DNA of 64,000 bases, from NCBI GenBank assembly GCA_009760855.2, contig WPIO01000056.1:1366501-1430500 (forward strand), given 5' to 3'. Under the pieces are notes generated by a model. The model ran no database searches and was not told where the DNA came from. It saw nothing but the letters and a program-made list of their open reading frames with translations. A program made the translations under genes and the position numbers. This DNA is from Cristatella mucedo (lineage: Eukaryota; Bryozoa; Phylactolaemata; Cristatellidae). Positions 26,826-63,894 of this stretch are shown piece after piece (within the stretch, counting starts at the first letter, position 1; every line of letters begins with the position of its first letter).

Positions 26826-28149
26826 TAATCAAATGATGGTGTCAAGACCTTCTTGCATAGGATTGGTCTCTCACTTGATGCTAATATTGCTGGAACTAGT
26901 CCAAGGAGTCGCACATCGTATCTTTCAAAAAGCAGTTGTTCTGTAGAAAATTCTGACTTCACAGACAATAAAGCTGGTTTTCTGAAATGCTCATCGCTAG
27001 ATCGACGGGATTTTAGGTAACGCGATTACTCCTGCTTACTTGCACTATCAGCAGAGACCGGCTGACTCACTAACAGTACCCCTAGCTCAAAGATGAGCAG
27101 CTGTGGTGGACTTACAAACCTGCAAATAACCACATAGTCTACCAAAAGACCTGATGATGTTTACGATTATTGAAGCCAACAGAAACTTGGAAAAATGAAG
27201 CTGTAGCATCGGCAGAACTTAATTCGGCTGCAAAAACACCACTCACAACTGGTGCTTGTCCTGCTGACGCTTGAGGGATTTGGGTGAAAGTAATGCATTG
27301 AAGCTAATTTAGAGAGTCATTTAAGCCATAGCTGTACTCCCAGGCGTGTCTACGATAGATACACGTGGCAGCAATAAGAGAGGCTCATATTAGGATAACA
27401 ATTCTGTGCTATTATCAGGGAGAACTTTCAAATACCCGTTCAAAAAATGTTACATTGTAGGGAAAACGTAACTACTAGACGTGTTTTGAGATCGAGCTTC
27501 CTATCTGGGTCAGTCGAGGCTGAGCCACTGGGGCAACGGTAGCGACGGTCCCTGCTGAGCCACTGGCTGCACACGCTGCAATGCGATGTCATCCAATTCC
27601 ACGGTGAGAAGTATATAACCGAGACGGACAGTATAGCTATCGATTGGCCCCTTATAATTCTTTATGCATGTGAAGTGAAAGGAATATTAATACCGTACAC
27701 AACATCTGCAGAGTACCAAGCGAGCCAAATCTTTTACGAGTTTCGAATAGGAAGCGATGATGTTTTACCTTCACGAGGAATCACATAACTTGTTATAAGA
27801 ACAGATATTCTAGTCACATAAGCAGACCTTGAGAGAGAAAATAAAACTTAGTACTTGGGATTCAATCTCCTGTCATACTAGCCAAAGGCGTAGAGAGTGT
27901 GGGCTTCGGTTTCAAATTTGGAAATTCATTCTTATAGGGGTTCGAGTAATATTGGTGACATAAATAATTATCCCGGAGCCCTAAGAGTAGAAAAACTCTG
28001 TGAACATTTTTAATCTGATGCATAGTTATTGCTCACCTTACCAGTAGTCTCAGAACTAGCTAGCTGAACAAAGATTCCTCTCTGGCAAATGGGTTGTACA
28101 ATAGGAACTAATTGTTTAGATTTAGAAAGATACTATAGATGAGTTAGTT

Positions 28150-28530
28150 AAACCAAGATAATAAAACTACCTTGAAGTCAGGACCATCAAATAAATACGT
28201 TGCTTTGAATTAGTAAGAAGTTTCGTGACAATTGGTGCAATGTGGCGATTACAAATTATGAACCAACATGATATCCTGACCTAAGTATGCCTTATTTTTG
28301 AATCGTTATATAGCAGAAATCGGGCAGACTTGAACTTGCAGCTGCTTGGTCGTCTCGCGAAAGGGTTTTCTTAAAAGATGCCTGATATCTACAGATGCTA
28401 GATGGGATATGCTAGCCGAGCTGATTCTTAGGGTAAGACTTTCCACATAGTTTATGTGTGACACTAGGTTTTCCCTTAAACCATTAAGTTGATTCAATTG
28501 TCATCCGATTTGAGAAAGTTCCTGCCGCCA
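28150..28530 (-). mobile_element. Old LINE-B remnant
   Basis: The antisense of the middle LINE-B coding region is visible, for example LRISSASISHLASV (equivalent to LKIGSPSIPRVESA) near 28400. Heavily mutated. Confidence 0.6.
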
Positions 28531-28924
28531 TCGAAGAACGCAAGTTGACGATATGTGCTCCAAGGTTGATAAGTTTTAAGATACTGGAAGGCATGGAAAT
28601 TCTAAACAAGAATAATCAACTACAGCTGTCGACATAGATTCGAAAAGTTATATTGTGATTCGAAACTACAGCGGTATGAGGGATAGTGTAACATACGAAA
28701 TCACGTGGGCATAAGAAAGATCTACGGGTAACTGAAACCGGATGACCACCGTATTTTTCGCAACAACCGCAATGCTGACTCATTCTATTTCCTGGAGAAC
28801 CTTGCAGTTGTTTTTCTGGTCTAGCGATAGCTAACCAACGATTAGGATTGGTAGCTCACTCTTCTGCACTGAACTTCTGCGATCAACCCTGTACATAAAG
28901 AGTAGAGAAGGCAACGCTATGTAG

Positions 28925-28988
28925 GTTAACTCTGATACTCTCATCATAACAAATGATGCTGGCTGTGGCGGCACCTGTATTCCTGCTT
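28925..28988 (+). pseudogene. Possible decayed or partial WAP-like exon
   Basis: Between CTATGTAG and T|GTAAGT, an open 64-nt segment ends NDAGCGGTCIPA in phase 1. This resembles the last strand of a WAP domain, but the preceding CC pair is missing. It may be a degraded module of the gene at 32.7-36.6 kb, or chance. Confidence 0.25.
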
Positions 28989-29044
28989 GTAAGTATTTTC
29001 CTGTGATAAGATGTGATTTTGAAAAAGTTGCATTAGAAAAAGTT

Positions 29045-29215
29045 AAAGTTTACCTGACTCAGTAGCCCCAAATGGATAGCAGCAGAAGAGCTTTATCAGC
29101 TATCACGACCATTTGCAGTAGATAGTATATGGTCGCCTACTTCGGGGCTCGAACGCACGACCAGGATCGTTCGTGAAGAGCGAGCACTTTAATCCTGTGC
29201 TAAGACCCAGGGTGT
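29045..29215 (-). mobile_element. SINE-I copy
   Basis: The minus strand has GTGCTCGCTCTTCACGAACG with the B box GCGTTCGAGCCCC, then GTGATAGCTGATAAAGCTCT and TCTGCTGCTATCCATTTGGG. Head and body are both present. Confidence 0.75.
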
Positions 29216-32200
29216 TTATTTTGCAGTTGAGACTGACTAAGCGTGCAGGACAGAATCACAGCAAATAACTTGCTGAGAAGTTTATAAGTAGTAGTCACAC
29301 ATAAGTCATCCAGACCAGTGTTCAGAGATTTCAGTAACGAAGTTCGCAATGCGAATGTGTTTGTGTATTTAAAGGTGCGTTTTATTCTCGCAGCACTGCC
29401 AAACACACCAGTCTCAAATATTCTTGTTTAAACAGGAAATGGCTACAAGTATCTTTTCAATTCAGGCTGTTGAAGCAATTGTCGATGGATAAATCTCCAT
29501 TACATTAGCAAACTAGCCCCTATTTTGCATTTCTATGAATCAGATGAACACACACAATTTTAAGTTTTCTCGTAACTCTTTCTGCCTGATTTGAGCGTTG
29601 CAATTGTTAATGCTCCTATAAATGTTCATACTAGATACTAAGGACCATTGTTCTTATGACGATAAAATTGAGAAACAAATATGGGGGCGGGGTTAGTGGT
29701 CATTCACGGGAAAGCCAGCAAGTTCGGAGGCAGCAGCCCAGGAGACAATGCAACGAAATATACACAGCAGACGCTTGCTTTGCATAACCTGAAGCCCAAA
29801 TGTTTATTTAGAATAGCTAGGGGTTAGATGGCTCATACATTTCCTTGCTTGGTCAGGGCTGGCTAACCGCTCCGTCCTGGAGCTTTCTTTGCTCCTAATG
29901 GTCGTTAGATCGATAAAACCATCAAAACGTGCACACGCGCTTACTATTTTTTCTAGTAAAAAACTAACAGAGAGCAGCAAGAAAGCTTCTAAAACTTAAA
30001 AAGTATCTTTCACACAGGCTGGTACGCAGCTAGCTTCCAATCAATCTAGCTCATATTTCAAAATTTAGTGATGCCCTTGTTTAATAATTTCTTTTCGATT
30101 AAGATGCAGCTTCTGAAATATTCGCTCCGTTGTAGGTATTTCTCGAGCTCCTCTTGCTCAATGCTGAAGTTGAAGGTCGTATTGCCTGCCGGGTGAGCTG
30201 ATTCTCAAAGATGAGTGGCTTATCTGCTGCTGAATAGTGTTGTATTATATCCGTACTGTCAAATTTTCGTTACGGTCCCATTGAAGAACATCAATGTTAG
30301 TACTCGTATGCCGTAGGTTATTATAAGAATTAACACACGTTACTGGGTTAGCCCCCTCAAGTAGAATATTGTGCATTGGAAATCAGATCCTCTGTGCATC
30401 AGCACGCGGAAAGCTTAATGCAGAATGAGTCAAGGTGTCGCTCTTCTACCGATTGATCCCGTGCGAGGAAATCCATTCCGATCGCGTCCTATTTAGTAGC
30501 TATTTAAGGAATGTGAACTTTTTGTGAGCAAGTGAACTGTCATGTCATGACTTTGTTGACAATGGAACGGATGTGGCTGCGTTGGAAAAGGCTGGTGCAG
30601 GACTTAAATCGGCTCGGACGCCTCAGGCACCACGCGTCTGTCATTCCCAGAGCACTCCTGAAAATGTTTGGCCTCCGGAGAACACCAATCGCTCTTTGTG
30701 GTGGAGATAGCAGTTAGCGCTCTTCGGTCGCTGCGTTCAACAGAAACCTGTTACATCAACTCACCTGTAGTTTACATTAGCTCAGAAACTTCATCACAAC
30801 AGTACGGCTACATTCAAAAGTGAGAACTCGGATGATGACACGTAAAAAAATAAAACGCTATGCCAATACACTAGGTTGGTTAGCATGTGCCCATCAGTCT
30901 GAGGCTGACGTTGTAGGCAAAGTGCGCCCCCAAAACGGATGACTAGGACAAAGCCTACTTATCGACTGTGATATTATGCAAAATTTTACCAACAGATCAC
31001 TCACGATTTCATGAACGCAGCAATATCGGGTAATACGTGCTTCAAGTATGCAGAAAAGTTAAGATAGGTATTACTTGGCAGCAGGCCAGATCAGGAGATT
31101 GATTGCTAATAGCTTGCCAAACCTTTGAATACCTACAAATAGTTCCAAGCCGTATAGAAGCGGCCTAATAGAAATACGTAGCAAGTCTCACGGATGAGAG
31201 CCTCATATGCAAAGCTAAGAACTAGTGTCTCCACTGTTGTTCCCTTACTTCAAATATCGCAAAACTATTGGAAAAATGCAGGCGTAGTCAATTAAGGCAT
31301 CACTCTCTTACTCTGCCTCAAAGTCATTCTGGAAAATAATATAAATTCATCAGAAGAGCAACATCTTACCTGCAATCATTTCTCTTACCGAAAATGTGTC
31401 GGGTGACTATTTGAACGCCAAATGCATGCTATAAATGCAGAGAGACCTGTAAATGAAAATACCAGGAAAACGAACCATTCGAGCATGCTGAAGGGTTGTC
31501 GCGGCAAATGAAAAACGATGCACGTTAGCCTTTAGTGAGCTACAAATACAACCCCGATGCTATTTGATTAAGTAGAGTGTTGAAAACACTCAACAGCTGC
31601 TTCTCGCTAAATGTCTTGGGGTGCCAGCGCAGTGCTCAGAACGGTGCTAGCAGTTGAGGATGCACGATAAATTCCTGTGGCAGCAGAGCACGCGAGCTAA
31701 TTGTAGATGCAGAAACACTTTAATAATAATAATAACTACTATAAGATATCGGTATAGAAATCTCAGAGAACTAGTCTGTTTCTGGGCACTGGTTCAATAA
31801 ATAGGTTCGCCTGCTTCGTAAACAATGAGCAGTCACCAGAGACTGTGGGAGGTGAGAGCCCAGCCATTGCTGTCGCACTGTCTCAGCTGATAGGATGTTT
31901 GTATCCCTCCTTTGCCTGCTTCTTCCTTGCTTTCTGCTCAAGGAATCACTCTCAATATAAATTCTAGCTCAGCCGAAAGCCTCTCACACAATCACATAGA
32001 AAATGGCCCCTATTACGTCCTGCTTCTTCGTCATTTTTAGTAAAACTGCAGAGTGCATAGAAGAGAGATTGAAACTATTTATGAAACAGTGTCCATTTTC
32101 TATATCCTTAAGTGACGAATAGGGAAGAAAAAATGCCTACTATCAAGGAAAAGAGATGCAAATATGTAAATTTATTTGTCTAACAGTTCAGTGAAACTTA

Positions 32201-32684
32201 CGTCTGAACCTAACTTACTGGCAAACGGTATCTATGTTTGAATGTTGGCTTTCTCAGAACATTTACTCAGTAGACAAATTCACGATATTTCGATGCCCGA
32301 AAGCAATGTTAGCCACTTTTAAGATAATCAAGCCTCGGGTTTAAGAATTACTTAACATGGATTATGAATATGTGAACTTACATTGCAAATATCAGAGCAG
32401 ATGCAAACGGTGAAACCTTAATAAGAAAATGAAAGCCAGTGGCCTTTTGCGAGTTTCACCCTCGAAATGTCACTGAATCAGATTAGAAGATAATAATACC
32501 AAGCATTATATCCAGTGAGAATATTTCCCCATCCCCAGATAGTTCTAAAGGCAAACAAGACAAAAAGGAGTATTTAGTTTGTGTTCTACTAACTTAGGTA
32601 TGCTTTGGCAGAGTCAAAGTCTTACCGTGGGCCCATGCGTTTTCATGTAATCTGAGATTTCGTTCTATTGCATTATCTTTTCAG
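29216..32684. other. Probable intron or intergenic DNA left of the WAP exons
   Basis: Only short frames such as 30532-30717. It may contain 5' exons of the WAP gene that are too small to recognise. Confidence 0.45.
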
Positions 32685-32733
32685 ATTAGATGCAAAAACT
32701 ATCAGTCGTGCATCAATGGACACTGTCTTCCCA
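32685..32733 (+). CDS. Candidate small cysteine-rich exon upstream of WAP exon
   Basis: Flanked by TTATCTTTTCAG and A|GTAAGT, this 49-nt segment reads RCKNYQSCINGHCLP in phase 0 and leaves one base. That base joins AT of the WAP exon at 32917 to give Asn, so the phases agree. The cysteine spacing suggests the end of a small disulfide-rich domain, possibly EGF- or EB-like. The assignment rests on splice sites, phase and cysteine content. Confidence 0.5.
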
Positions 32734-32916
32734 GTAAGTAATTTCTGAAGCCTTTCACTTGGAAGCTTGAAAGATGTAACCAGGCGAATTGTCAGCGAAT
32801 TGCAGAATTACCGCTAACTAGTTTCGGGCACATTAATTTTCTTAGCCGTTTATTTAGACCTGCGATTGAACAGTCTTTGCTGCGTGATTGGGTTGTGAGC
32901 CCCTAATTTTTTTTAG

Positions 32917-33042
32917 ATAGTTGTCCAGTGATTGTTAACCAGCCAGGAACGTGCGAAATTAAACCTGACAGCTGCTCTTCTAACTCTGAATGCGGAAGCG
33001 ACGAGCTTTGCTGCTCTAAGGGATGTGGATCGACCTGTCAAG
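32917..33042 (+). CDS. WAP (four-disulfide core) domain exon 1
   Basis: The acceptor TTTTTTTTAG and the donor CAAG|GTAAGA frame a 126-nt exon, phase 1-1. The translation has the eight cysteines of a WAP domain in order: SCPV, GTCEI, PDSCSSNSECGSDELCC, SKGCGSTC. WAP domains are secreted, roughly 50-residue modules, often protease inhibitors or antimicrobial proteins, and commonly occur as single-exon cassettes. The signal peptide, start and stop of this gene were not found. Which of the many WAP proteins it is cannot be told. Confidence 0.82.
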
Positions 33043-36000
33043 GTAAGAACCGTATTCGCTTTTGAGATAGTATTTAAAGCCATTCTGTGGGATGGAGAAA
33101 ACATTTGGCGCCCGGGGACAAAGCTACACATGATGCCCTTTCCCCTTGTCATGAATTGCTGGTGAGAAGAACTTGCAAAGGAAACGAGTCTGAATGGGCG
33201 GCAGTAGACACTCGATTGTTGGATGGCATCGAAGCCCATGAACCGGATGAGCTCAGGCGTGAGTGCCAGGCTGGCATAACCAGCTTATCCTAGCCTGGTT
33301 CAAGTCTGTAAACGTGCTCAACTAGCTCAGCCAGCAAAAATCAAGTCAATTGAAGCAAGGACTTGCTTGAAATCGAAATTGGTAGTTTCACATGAAAAGT
33401 TGTTTTTTTTTAATTTGCACCATCCATTTTGATTGTGGGATGCCATTGACCTTGGCGCATGGAGACGTCTGTCCCCCACCTGTCCACCCCTTGCTAAGGC
33501 ACTGAAGTAGTGGCTTCCGTGTAAATTCATCTGCTAGCGATGCTGCAGATTTAGTTTTATTCAATTTAAGTAATATCCATAGACTTTACAAGAAAACCTA
33601 TCCTGAAGTTTTAACTTTTAAGCGCGATCATCCAATAATCGGACCTGAATCTTGGTTACCATTATGATCAATCTTACCTTTCCGACTCCATCATGGTTCT
33701 TTTCTGACCCCTTCCTGGCTATATTCTAGCTACTTTTGGGCTCTTTACTCCATTTAAAATTCTCAGTGGGTAAATTAATACTGGGTAATTGGTTACTAAT
33801 TTAAGAGCTAGTGATTCTTACTCTTTAGCCAAAACTTTACAAAAGCTACTTCAAAAAATGAAACTTAAAATTCAAGGCACACGTATCTCGGTTAATGCAC
33901 TTCTTTCCTGCTATGACTGGCTATTCGCATGGGTATACACATTTTTACGACTTAAGGTAACGTATCAAAAAAATATTTGCGCATTTTAAGAATTTTGAAG
34001 AACGAATAATTTTTTTTTAAAGTTTTCGCCTCAATTTTGAGGTGCATGATTTGCTCATATGCTAACCAATTTCCACCGAGAGTCTCAGAGAGACTACTTT
34101 ACCGAACACGTCTAAGCATAGCACTGCTTTCTTTAAGCGATTGCCTGAACATGATAGCGCGCATTTCATTTTACCTCGGTCAGTGATATTCCTGCAGCGA
34201 GATGTAAATCACCAGGATAGAGATTCAGCTCATTAAGGGCTGTACGAAAATAATTACAATTACTATTCTTACTCTCAATTAATATAATAAGAGTTGCTGT
34301 CTCATTTAAACTTATAGTTTTGATCCTTAATTTTACTCTTCTTAGTGCATCATTACGTCAAAGTAACATTTCATTTAGTTAGTCAAAAGTATCTGTTATC
34401 TTATTGTAACCACATGCTTGACAATTGGGAACTTTGCCTGACTTTCCATAGCAATATTATTATCAAATTAGAAGCTAGTCTCCACTCAAGCAGAAATTCT
34501 CTTGAGCATTAATAAAATAAGCTTTGGCCTATTCCGAAAGTGAGCCACACAGCCCGCAGTATACAGTGGAGACTAAGATTAAAACCTGGCTTTTCATCGC
34601 ATCAAAAATCAAAGATGGAAAGCTGATACATCCAACACCGAAATAGCTATTTTAAGGTGGATTTCGCCATCTTATATTTTACCAGCTGTTCATCCATCAA
34701 AGGTGAAGGTTTGACACCCTGGTGTTGATCTACAGTGTCTTTGCAGGACAAAAAAATCTATATTTCCCAACCGCGAATTCCATAATCTGCTGCCAAAGCA
34801 CCAACTGAAGCGAACTTACTTACACTCATCGTCGAATTTTACTGCTGCCACATGCACTGCAGAATTCACGTTCTACTAGCTGGAAAATCATATTAGGGGT
34901 TGCTTGGCCATTGAAGGAACCGAGCCAATCATAAGAGCGCGTTGTTGCCCTTAGTGATGAATCACTGTATTTGCAGGATTTCCGTCATCGTATTTGCATG
35001 GTAACAGAACTGAAACTGCATGAGCTTAGCTAATTTATTGGAACAAGAATTATCAAAAAACTCCAAGGCATTTGCTGTGCATGATTTTCGCAGCATCTGC
35101 GTCTGGTAATAACCTCAGCTATGACATAAGTAAAATTACCTTTAAGGTCCAGCCATGTGTCTCCTTTTCTAAAGGAATTCGATGGCTCATCATCAATCAA
35201 CGGATAGACCTGAAAAATTTACTCTTACTCATGTGACCCGCCACAGCTTGGCTCCTTTATATATAGACAAACAGTTCCACCAGTTTCGGTCGCCTCATGT
35301 CTACAGACGTTCCCTAAACAACAAATTAGCTGTTCCTTTACTTTGCTTAAACAGTGCTGGAGGCAGAACTCTATGCTATTCTAATCCTTAACTTTGCAAC
35401 TCATTTCAACTATGTGTCACTGCATCGTTTCCTAGACTTTTAACTTGCCATATCGTGCCCAACCATGTGTTGCTGCATCCATGCTATCCACTTTTTCTAT
35501 TGCCCTCCTTGGTCAGCAATTGTTCTGACTTTCTTTTTATCACGTCAAGCGAAGTCTACTGGCTATCTTATGCGAGCAGAAGGCCGCTTAAACTTGACGT
35601 GCTCTATTGAAAGCACTCCTGCATAATACGCACGCTTTCCTTGTGGCTTTTTTATTTTACAGACGAAAACGAATTAGATTATATGGCAAGGATTGCACAG
35701 GTACAACTGCGTGTCATCTGAATGAAAATTAAATCCTAGATTGCCTGCTTGATGAATACATAGCAAGGCATAGAGTTTGAGTTGACAACGACGCTAGGGG
35801 AACTAGTTGAATGGATCTCTACTTTTCATTAGGTAGACATTAGTGCAGACACAACCTCACTCGGAACCCAACTGGGAAAATCAAGTACCCTATAGGTCAT
35901 TGAATATAAGCAGTGTGCATTCAAATAAGCTGACAAATGACTGTTGCACACCAACACGATACATAGATCTCTCGCCACTGACTTCAGTCGTGGCTAGATT

Positions 36001-36489
36001 GGATCATTTCGTATATATTATATATAATAATTAGATTGTTACATTATTTTTATATTATTAATTATATTATATATAATAATATATTATTTTGTGAGGGTTC
36101 CTCTTTACTCTGAGAATGTGAACTGAGTTAAAATTTGTGTCCGCACTTTAAGGCTAGTTATCAAGTAGATTGGAATTAAATTCTTTAAGCAAGTGCGATG
36201 ATTGGCGAAAACTATCTCTGGTCAGCCAAGTACAGATTAGTCAAAAAAAAAATTTGTGGCAGACCAGGATCGGTACATAAACGTAGAGCCATATAAGTGT
36301 CTCGCAATTATTGCGGAACTAGAATAGGTAAGTGGACTCTTCTTTTTTAATGCCATAGCCTTTATGTTTCGCGTAATTTTTCAGAATAAAAAAATTGCTT
36401 TAGAGCTCAGCCATGTCTGTCGGTTGTTAAGCAGCTCAAGGTTTTGTGCATTATTCGATAATTCACGAGGAGTGGTTTCAATGTTCCAG
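33043..36489 (+). other. Intron between the two WAP exons
   Basis: About 3.4 kb, AT-rich, holding the LINE-A remnant at 35.1-35.7 kb and an AT-only tract near 36010-36090. Confidence 0.6.
35140..35690 (+). mobile_element. LINE-A remnant inside the WAP-gene intron
   Basis: It reads LTHVTRHSLAPLYIDKQFHQ and NNKLAVPLLCLN, with the downstream GCGAGCAGAAGGCCGCTTAA region, equivalent to LTHKARHGLAPSYLAELLHQ and DNKLAVPFLRLK. It is diverged and truncated. Confidence 0.75.
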
Positions 36490-36615
36490 GTGCTTGTCCT
36501 CCTGTGCCAAGAAAGCGATGCAACCTGCCAATTCCAACATTTCGATTCTGCTCTGACGCCCAGGATTGCCCTCAAGGACGGAGATGTTGCGAGACTGGAT
36601 GTGGAGGCACTGATT
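36490..36615 (+). CDS. WAP (four-disulfide core) domain exon 2
   Basis: Also exactly 126 nt and phase 1-1, after the acceptor ATGTTCCAG and before the donor T|GTATGT. It reads ACPPVPRKRC, then FCSDAQDCPQGRRCCETGCGGTD: seven cysteines with WAP spacing. The eighth would be completed by the split codon T plus the next exon. Its phase joins exactly to the exon at 32917-33042, making Gly. The next exon was not recognised. The intron between the two WAP exons is about 3.4 kb and contains a LINE-A fragment. Confidence 0.8.
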
Positions 36616-37614
36616 GTATGTGAACTGATAGAATTCACTAAAAAGTAAAAGCGTTATTCGGCCCCTAAAAGACAATGTAATTAAATTTTCTTGCATTACA
36701 AATGAAGTAATTTTTAGAATGAAATTGCATAGAATTCCAGAATTGTTGAGATGTTCAAAAATAGGTGAATGCAGCTGCAACAACTAGAGATTTGTGTGCG
36801 GCGCTCTTAGCGATGCTGACCGTTTAGATTTCTTGTGCATTATAAAACTCTTGGACCGTTCTAAATTTACAGTATCCGCCTAGTGTTAGCATACTACAAT
36901 GCGAATATTGGTTAGACTAGCTCCTCTCGGGAATGTTTTCGATTCCTAGGAGCGGCTTCGAGATGTTGGACAGCTAGATTCAAAACCCTCACTTCTCAAC
37001 TTTGCCGATTCTTCGGAATTGTCAAAGCTCGTCGAAAGAAGTTGCTTATAGTTCTCCACATCTTTAGGGTGACCTCGATCTCCGATAGGAAATCGAAAAT
37101 TGAGTCACGTGGCCTAAGATCCTGCCATGTGACTTTCAACAGCTTTCTCAGCACGTGGTATAGCAATGGGCCTTTAAAATGCCACTGATTGGTTAAACTT
37201 GAAACTTCGAATAGGCATGCATTTTCAATTGAACACTATCCGATACGAAGTACACGCTTGTCAGACTTTAGCATGCTATTAAAGCAAGCCGTGCGACAGA
37301 AAAACCATTTTAACAACAGCCTACCTACGTGTCTTGTAAACTCCATGGCTTGGCTAACAGACATGAGATCAGTTGGAATGCCTGTTTGCCTTTCCGCAAA
37401 TATCAATGGTTAGGTCATCGAGCATATCTGACCTCGGCGTACTTGGCGTTACATGTTTAGAGAGAACGGCTTGCAACCTTAAAAAATGCATTACTACGGC
37501 TCATGCAGCAACAATTAAAATGAAATTTTGACTGCTCAGTGGTTCTTTTCATCGTTACCAGCCACGACACTGTTTCGAGCACAAACACAGTAGTTGTTAC
37601 TATATACTGACTCA

Positions 37615-38265
37615 AACGTCTCGTGGGCATCAGGCGTCCCTGCATTCTTTGAATGTTGCGACACGTTTGAACCCAGTATTGATATACAAGCGACTCTTAA
37701 ATATCCTTAGTTTAAAGAATTTGAGCCCCGGAGGTGACCTTGACATGCCACAAGCTCCCTGCCTTCAGCAGGCAGGCAGGAGGCCAAACACAAAACTGCT
37801 GCTGACCAACAGCAGCATGCTGGACCAGCTCTCACGGTGGCAGGAAAATTAGAGCTGCTCTGCCAGAACACGAGCAGCAGTGAGCAACTTCGACTGGTTC
37901 GAAGAGAGTAGTAACAGTTCGCTATGACCAAACCTCACCATTGGCTAGATCACAACCGTCAACTTAGATGTAGCCACCCGGTTGACAATGCTTAGGTTGC
38001 CCCGAAGAAGGTCAGAAAATCCGTAAGTATGTGGGCAACGCAAACAACCTCGTCAGGTCGGCAGGGAGAGAACAGCAGCACGGCTGCCGTTCGTCGTGGG
38101 TGGGCTACGGTCCTGGTACTCTGGAAGCAAGTAGTGCCTCGACCTGATTGGCTTGACTCGGACCTTGCTCAAGCTCTTCTGTAACTTCAGCGTCAGCTAT
38201 GCAATCGGGGCAGGGGGGTTGTATATGTGCAGTATATATCACAAAGAAACTCATGATACATTTTT
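37615..38265 (-). mobile_element. Unclassified interspersed repeat, copy 2
   Basis: An inverted copy of the repeat at 23690-24860. On the minus strand the ORF end reads IADAEVTEELEQGP and SRVPGP, then TAG, collinear with copy 1 without indels over about 33 codons. It has only about three CTGC units where copy 1 has some 134. Confidence 0.7.
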
Positions 38266-38348
38266 CTGCATGCTAAGTCGCAAGCCACCAACCGACACCA
38301 GGTGGGCGGCACCTCACCGGAAAGAACAATGGGAAGGAGTGAATACCT

Positions 38349-38354
38349 TTTATT
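38349..38354 (-). promoter_or_regulatory. Possible XPO4 polyadenylation signal
   Basis: A minus-strand AATAAA lies about 760 bp past the XPO4 stop codon. It would define the 3' UTR, but the hexamer is common in AT-rich DNA, so this is only a candidate. Confidence 0.3.
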
Positions 38355-39113
38355 CTCAGGGAGCAAGTCGCCAGAAAATCTGCATGGAATAAGATGGACT
38401 GCTCAATAGCATACGCAGCTTGATATATTAAAGTGGCACTATAAGCAGTCTGCATGCTTGCAAAGTCAAACACAATGTTCACTTTTTAAGGTCCTCCACA
38501 ACGTCAGGTAACAGCAGCCCGTTATGCAGTCCATTTTTCGTAAGTTATTTACTAGTAAGCTAGTACCAAGGCAGGCCACAGTCTCAACCAATGGTGCCCG
38601 GTGCATTGCTGGTACACAGCTTTGTATCGGCACCACCGGCATTACAAAAAAAGCGCGGGAAGTAGAGACACATTCTGGCTGGTGCTTGATGCAGAGTTCA
38701 GAGGGTTGCCAACAGCAGGTTTAAGCAGTAGGAGGAAGTCTGCTACTGACATGCTCTTGTGGTTCTTGAGCAAGTTAGAGGCAGTTTGTCGTGCAAGCCA
38801 AAATCGCCTACGTCAAGGGGATGGGAGGAGAAAGGGGGAGGGGGTGGTTGATCGGCGCTGACCACCAAAGTACAATGCCCAAATAATCCAGCTGCTGATG
38901 GCAGCCGTCGTGATGCTGCTGTATTCACGTGACATTACAGCTAGTTGCTCGGATATGGCAAAACACTGGGGGTTATCCCAATGGTGACCGCCACCACCAG
39001 AGCTCGTTCAGCACAGCATGATGAGACCACGAGTCGGTGGCCGAGATGGACGGACTCGGTGTAGGCGGCTCACTGCGTAGGCTCGCACTGCACTGCTCCG
39101 ACGCATGGCTAGT

Positions 39114-62712
<23,599 letters not shown>

Positions 62713-63134
62713 CTACAAGAACGAGAAGCAGGGGTTTTAAAGCCCCACTTCCAATGCTCGTGCGCTAGCATCTTTGGACTTCTCACGCATTCAAACTAAA
62801 GAGCAATTGCCAAGGAACAAAGAGCTACGGGTCACATCGTTCCAATAATTGTGTTTGGACCTATACATACCAACGTGCAAGGCCCCTGAGCAGGTCAAGG
62901 CTACTTTCACGAATGACTAATCTCGCCTCTGGCAGCAGTGGAATGGAAAATGCAGTCTTCCCAGTCGATGATTGAGGACATACAAGACAGCACTCACTGC
63001 ATAATGGCAGCACAGAACTTGCTTGAAAATCAAAATGCCTAAATAGTGTCTAACAACTACTGAAGTTCTGATGCTTTATGCTAAAAGTGCCATTATTTGT
63101 GAGATAATGTTCAATTGGTTACAGGTTCTCATGT

Positions 63135-63258
63135 TCGCTCATGTCCAACGGTTAGGTGCTCACCTTTAGCAACCAGAGTAGTGGGTTCAAGTCCTGCTGC
63201 ATATGTTAAGTGCTTGGATCAAGTTGTCTAAGGGTTCAATACAAATGAAATTACACAC
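63135..63258 (+). mobile_element. SINE-II copy, diverged
   Basis: ACGGTTAGGTGCTCACCTTT, GTGGGTTCAAGTCCTGC, TATGTTAAGTGCTTGG and AATACAAATGAAATTACA in order on the plus strand. It runs into a CA-rich tract. Confidence 0.62.
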
Positions 63259-63894
63259 ACACACAGGCACGCGCACGCTCACACACACACAGACACACAC
63301 ACACACACATATAAACACATACACATACAAATACACTCACATAAAACATATGAATTCACACATTTAATTACAGAGGCATCGAAGATGCAGCTTGAAGACT
63401 GAGACCTAAAAGAACGTCTACAAGACAAGATACTTATGACAGACCACCTAACTACTAAAGCCTTGCTATTTGCTGTAAGCCCTCGATCAGCTGCATAACA
63501 AATATCAGCTACGTGGCTAACACACTTATCCATGTGCCTGCAGCCCAATAATGACAACAAGCTTTATGTATAGAAACATATGAATCAAATCTCCATTCAA
63601 GCACTTTCAACTGCATGAGAACCGACATGCAAGGTACGATGCTTAAAACAAGCGCACAAAATCACACAGGTTAATCACGCTTAGACAAGCATGCAAAAGC
63701 ACACACAAAAGGTTGGGGCAGGTGGTTAGTAGGACCCCTGGTTTGTAATTAATCGACAGAAAGCCTCGGTGACCTACCCAACCTTGACAGTAGTGCTTGG
63801 GTTATGAGCACTTCTGTAAGTATATGTCAGCACCCAGCATTGTGCTGGTAACCTGCCAAAAGGATATTGACCGTTTCTGGAGGCTCCAGTCAGC

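Noticed and set aside
62905-63000. An upstream XPO4 exon (minus strand, SSTGKTAFSIP...RLVIRE)
   Set aside because: Faint similarity to the segment before exon 1, but the available donor does not match the phase-0 start of exon 1.
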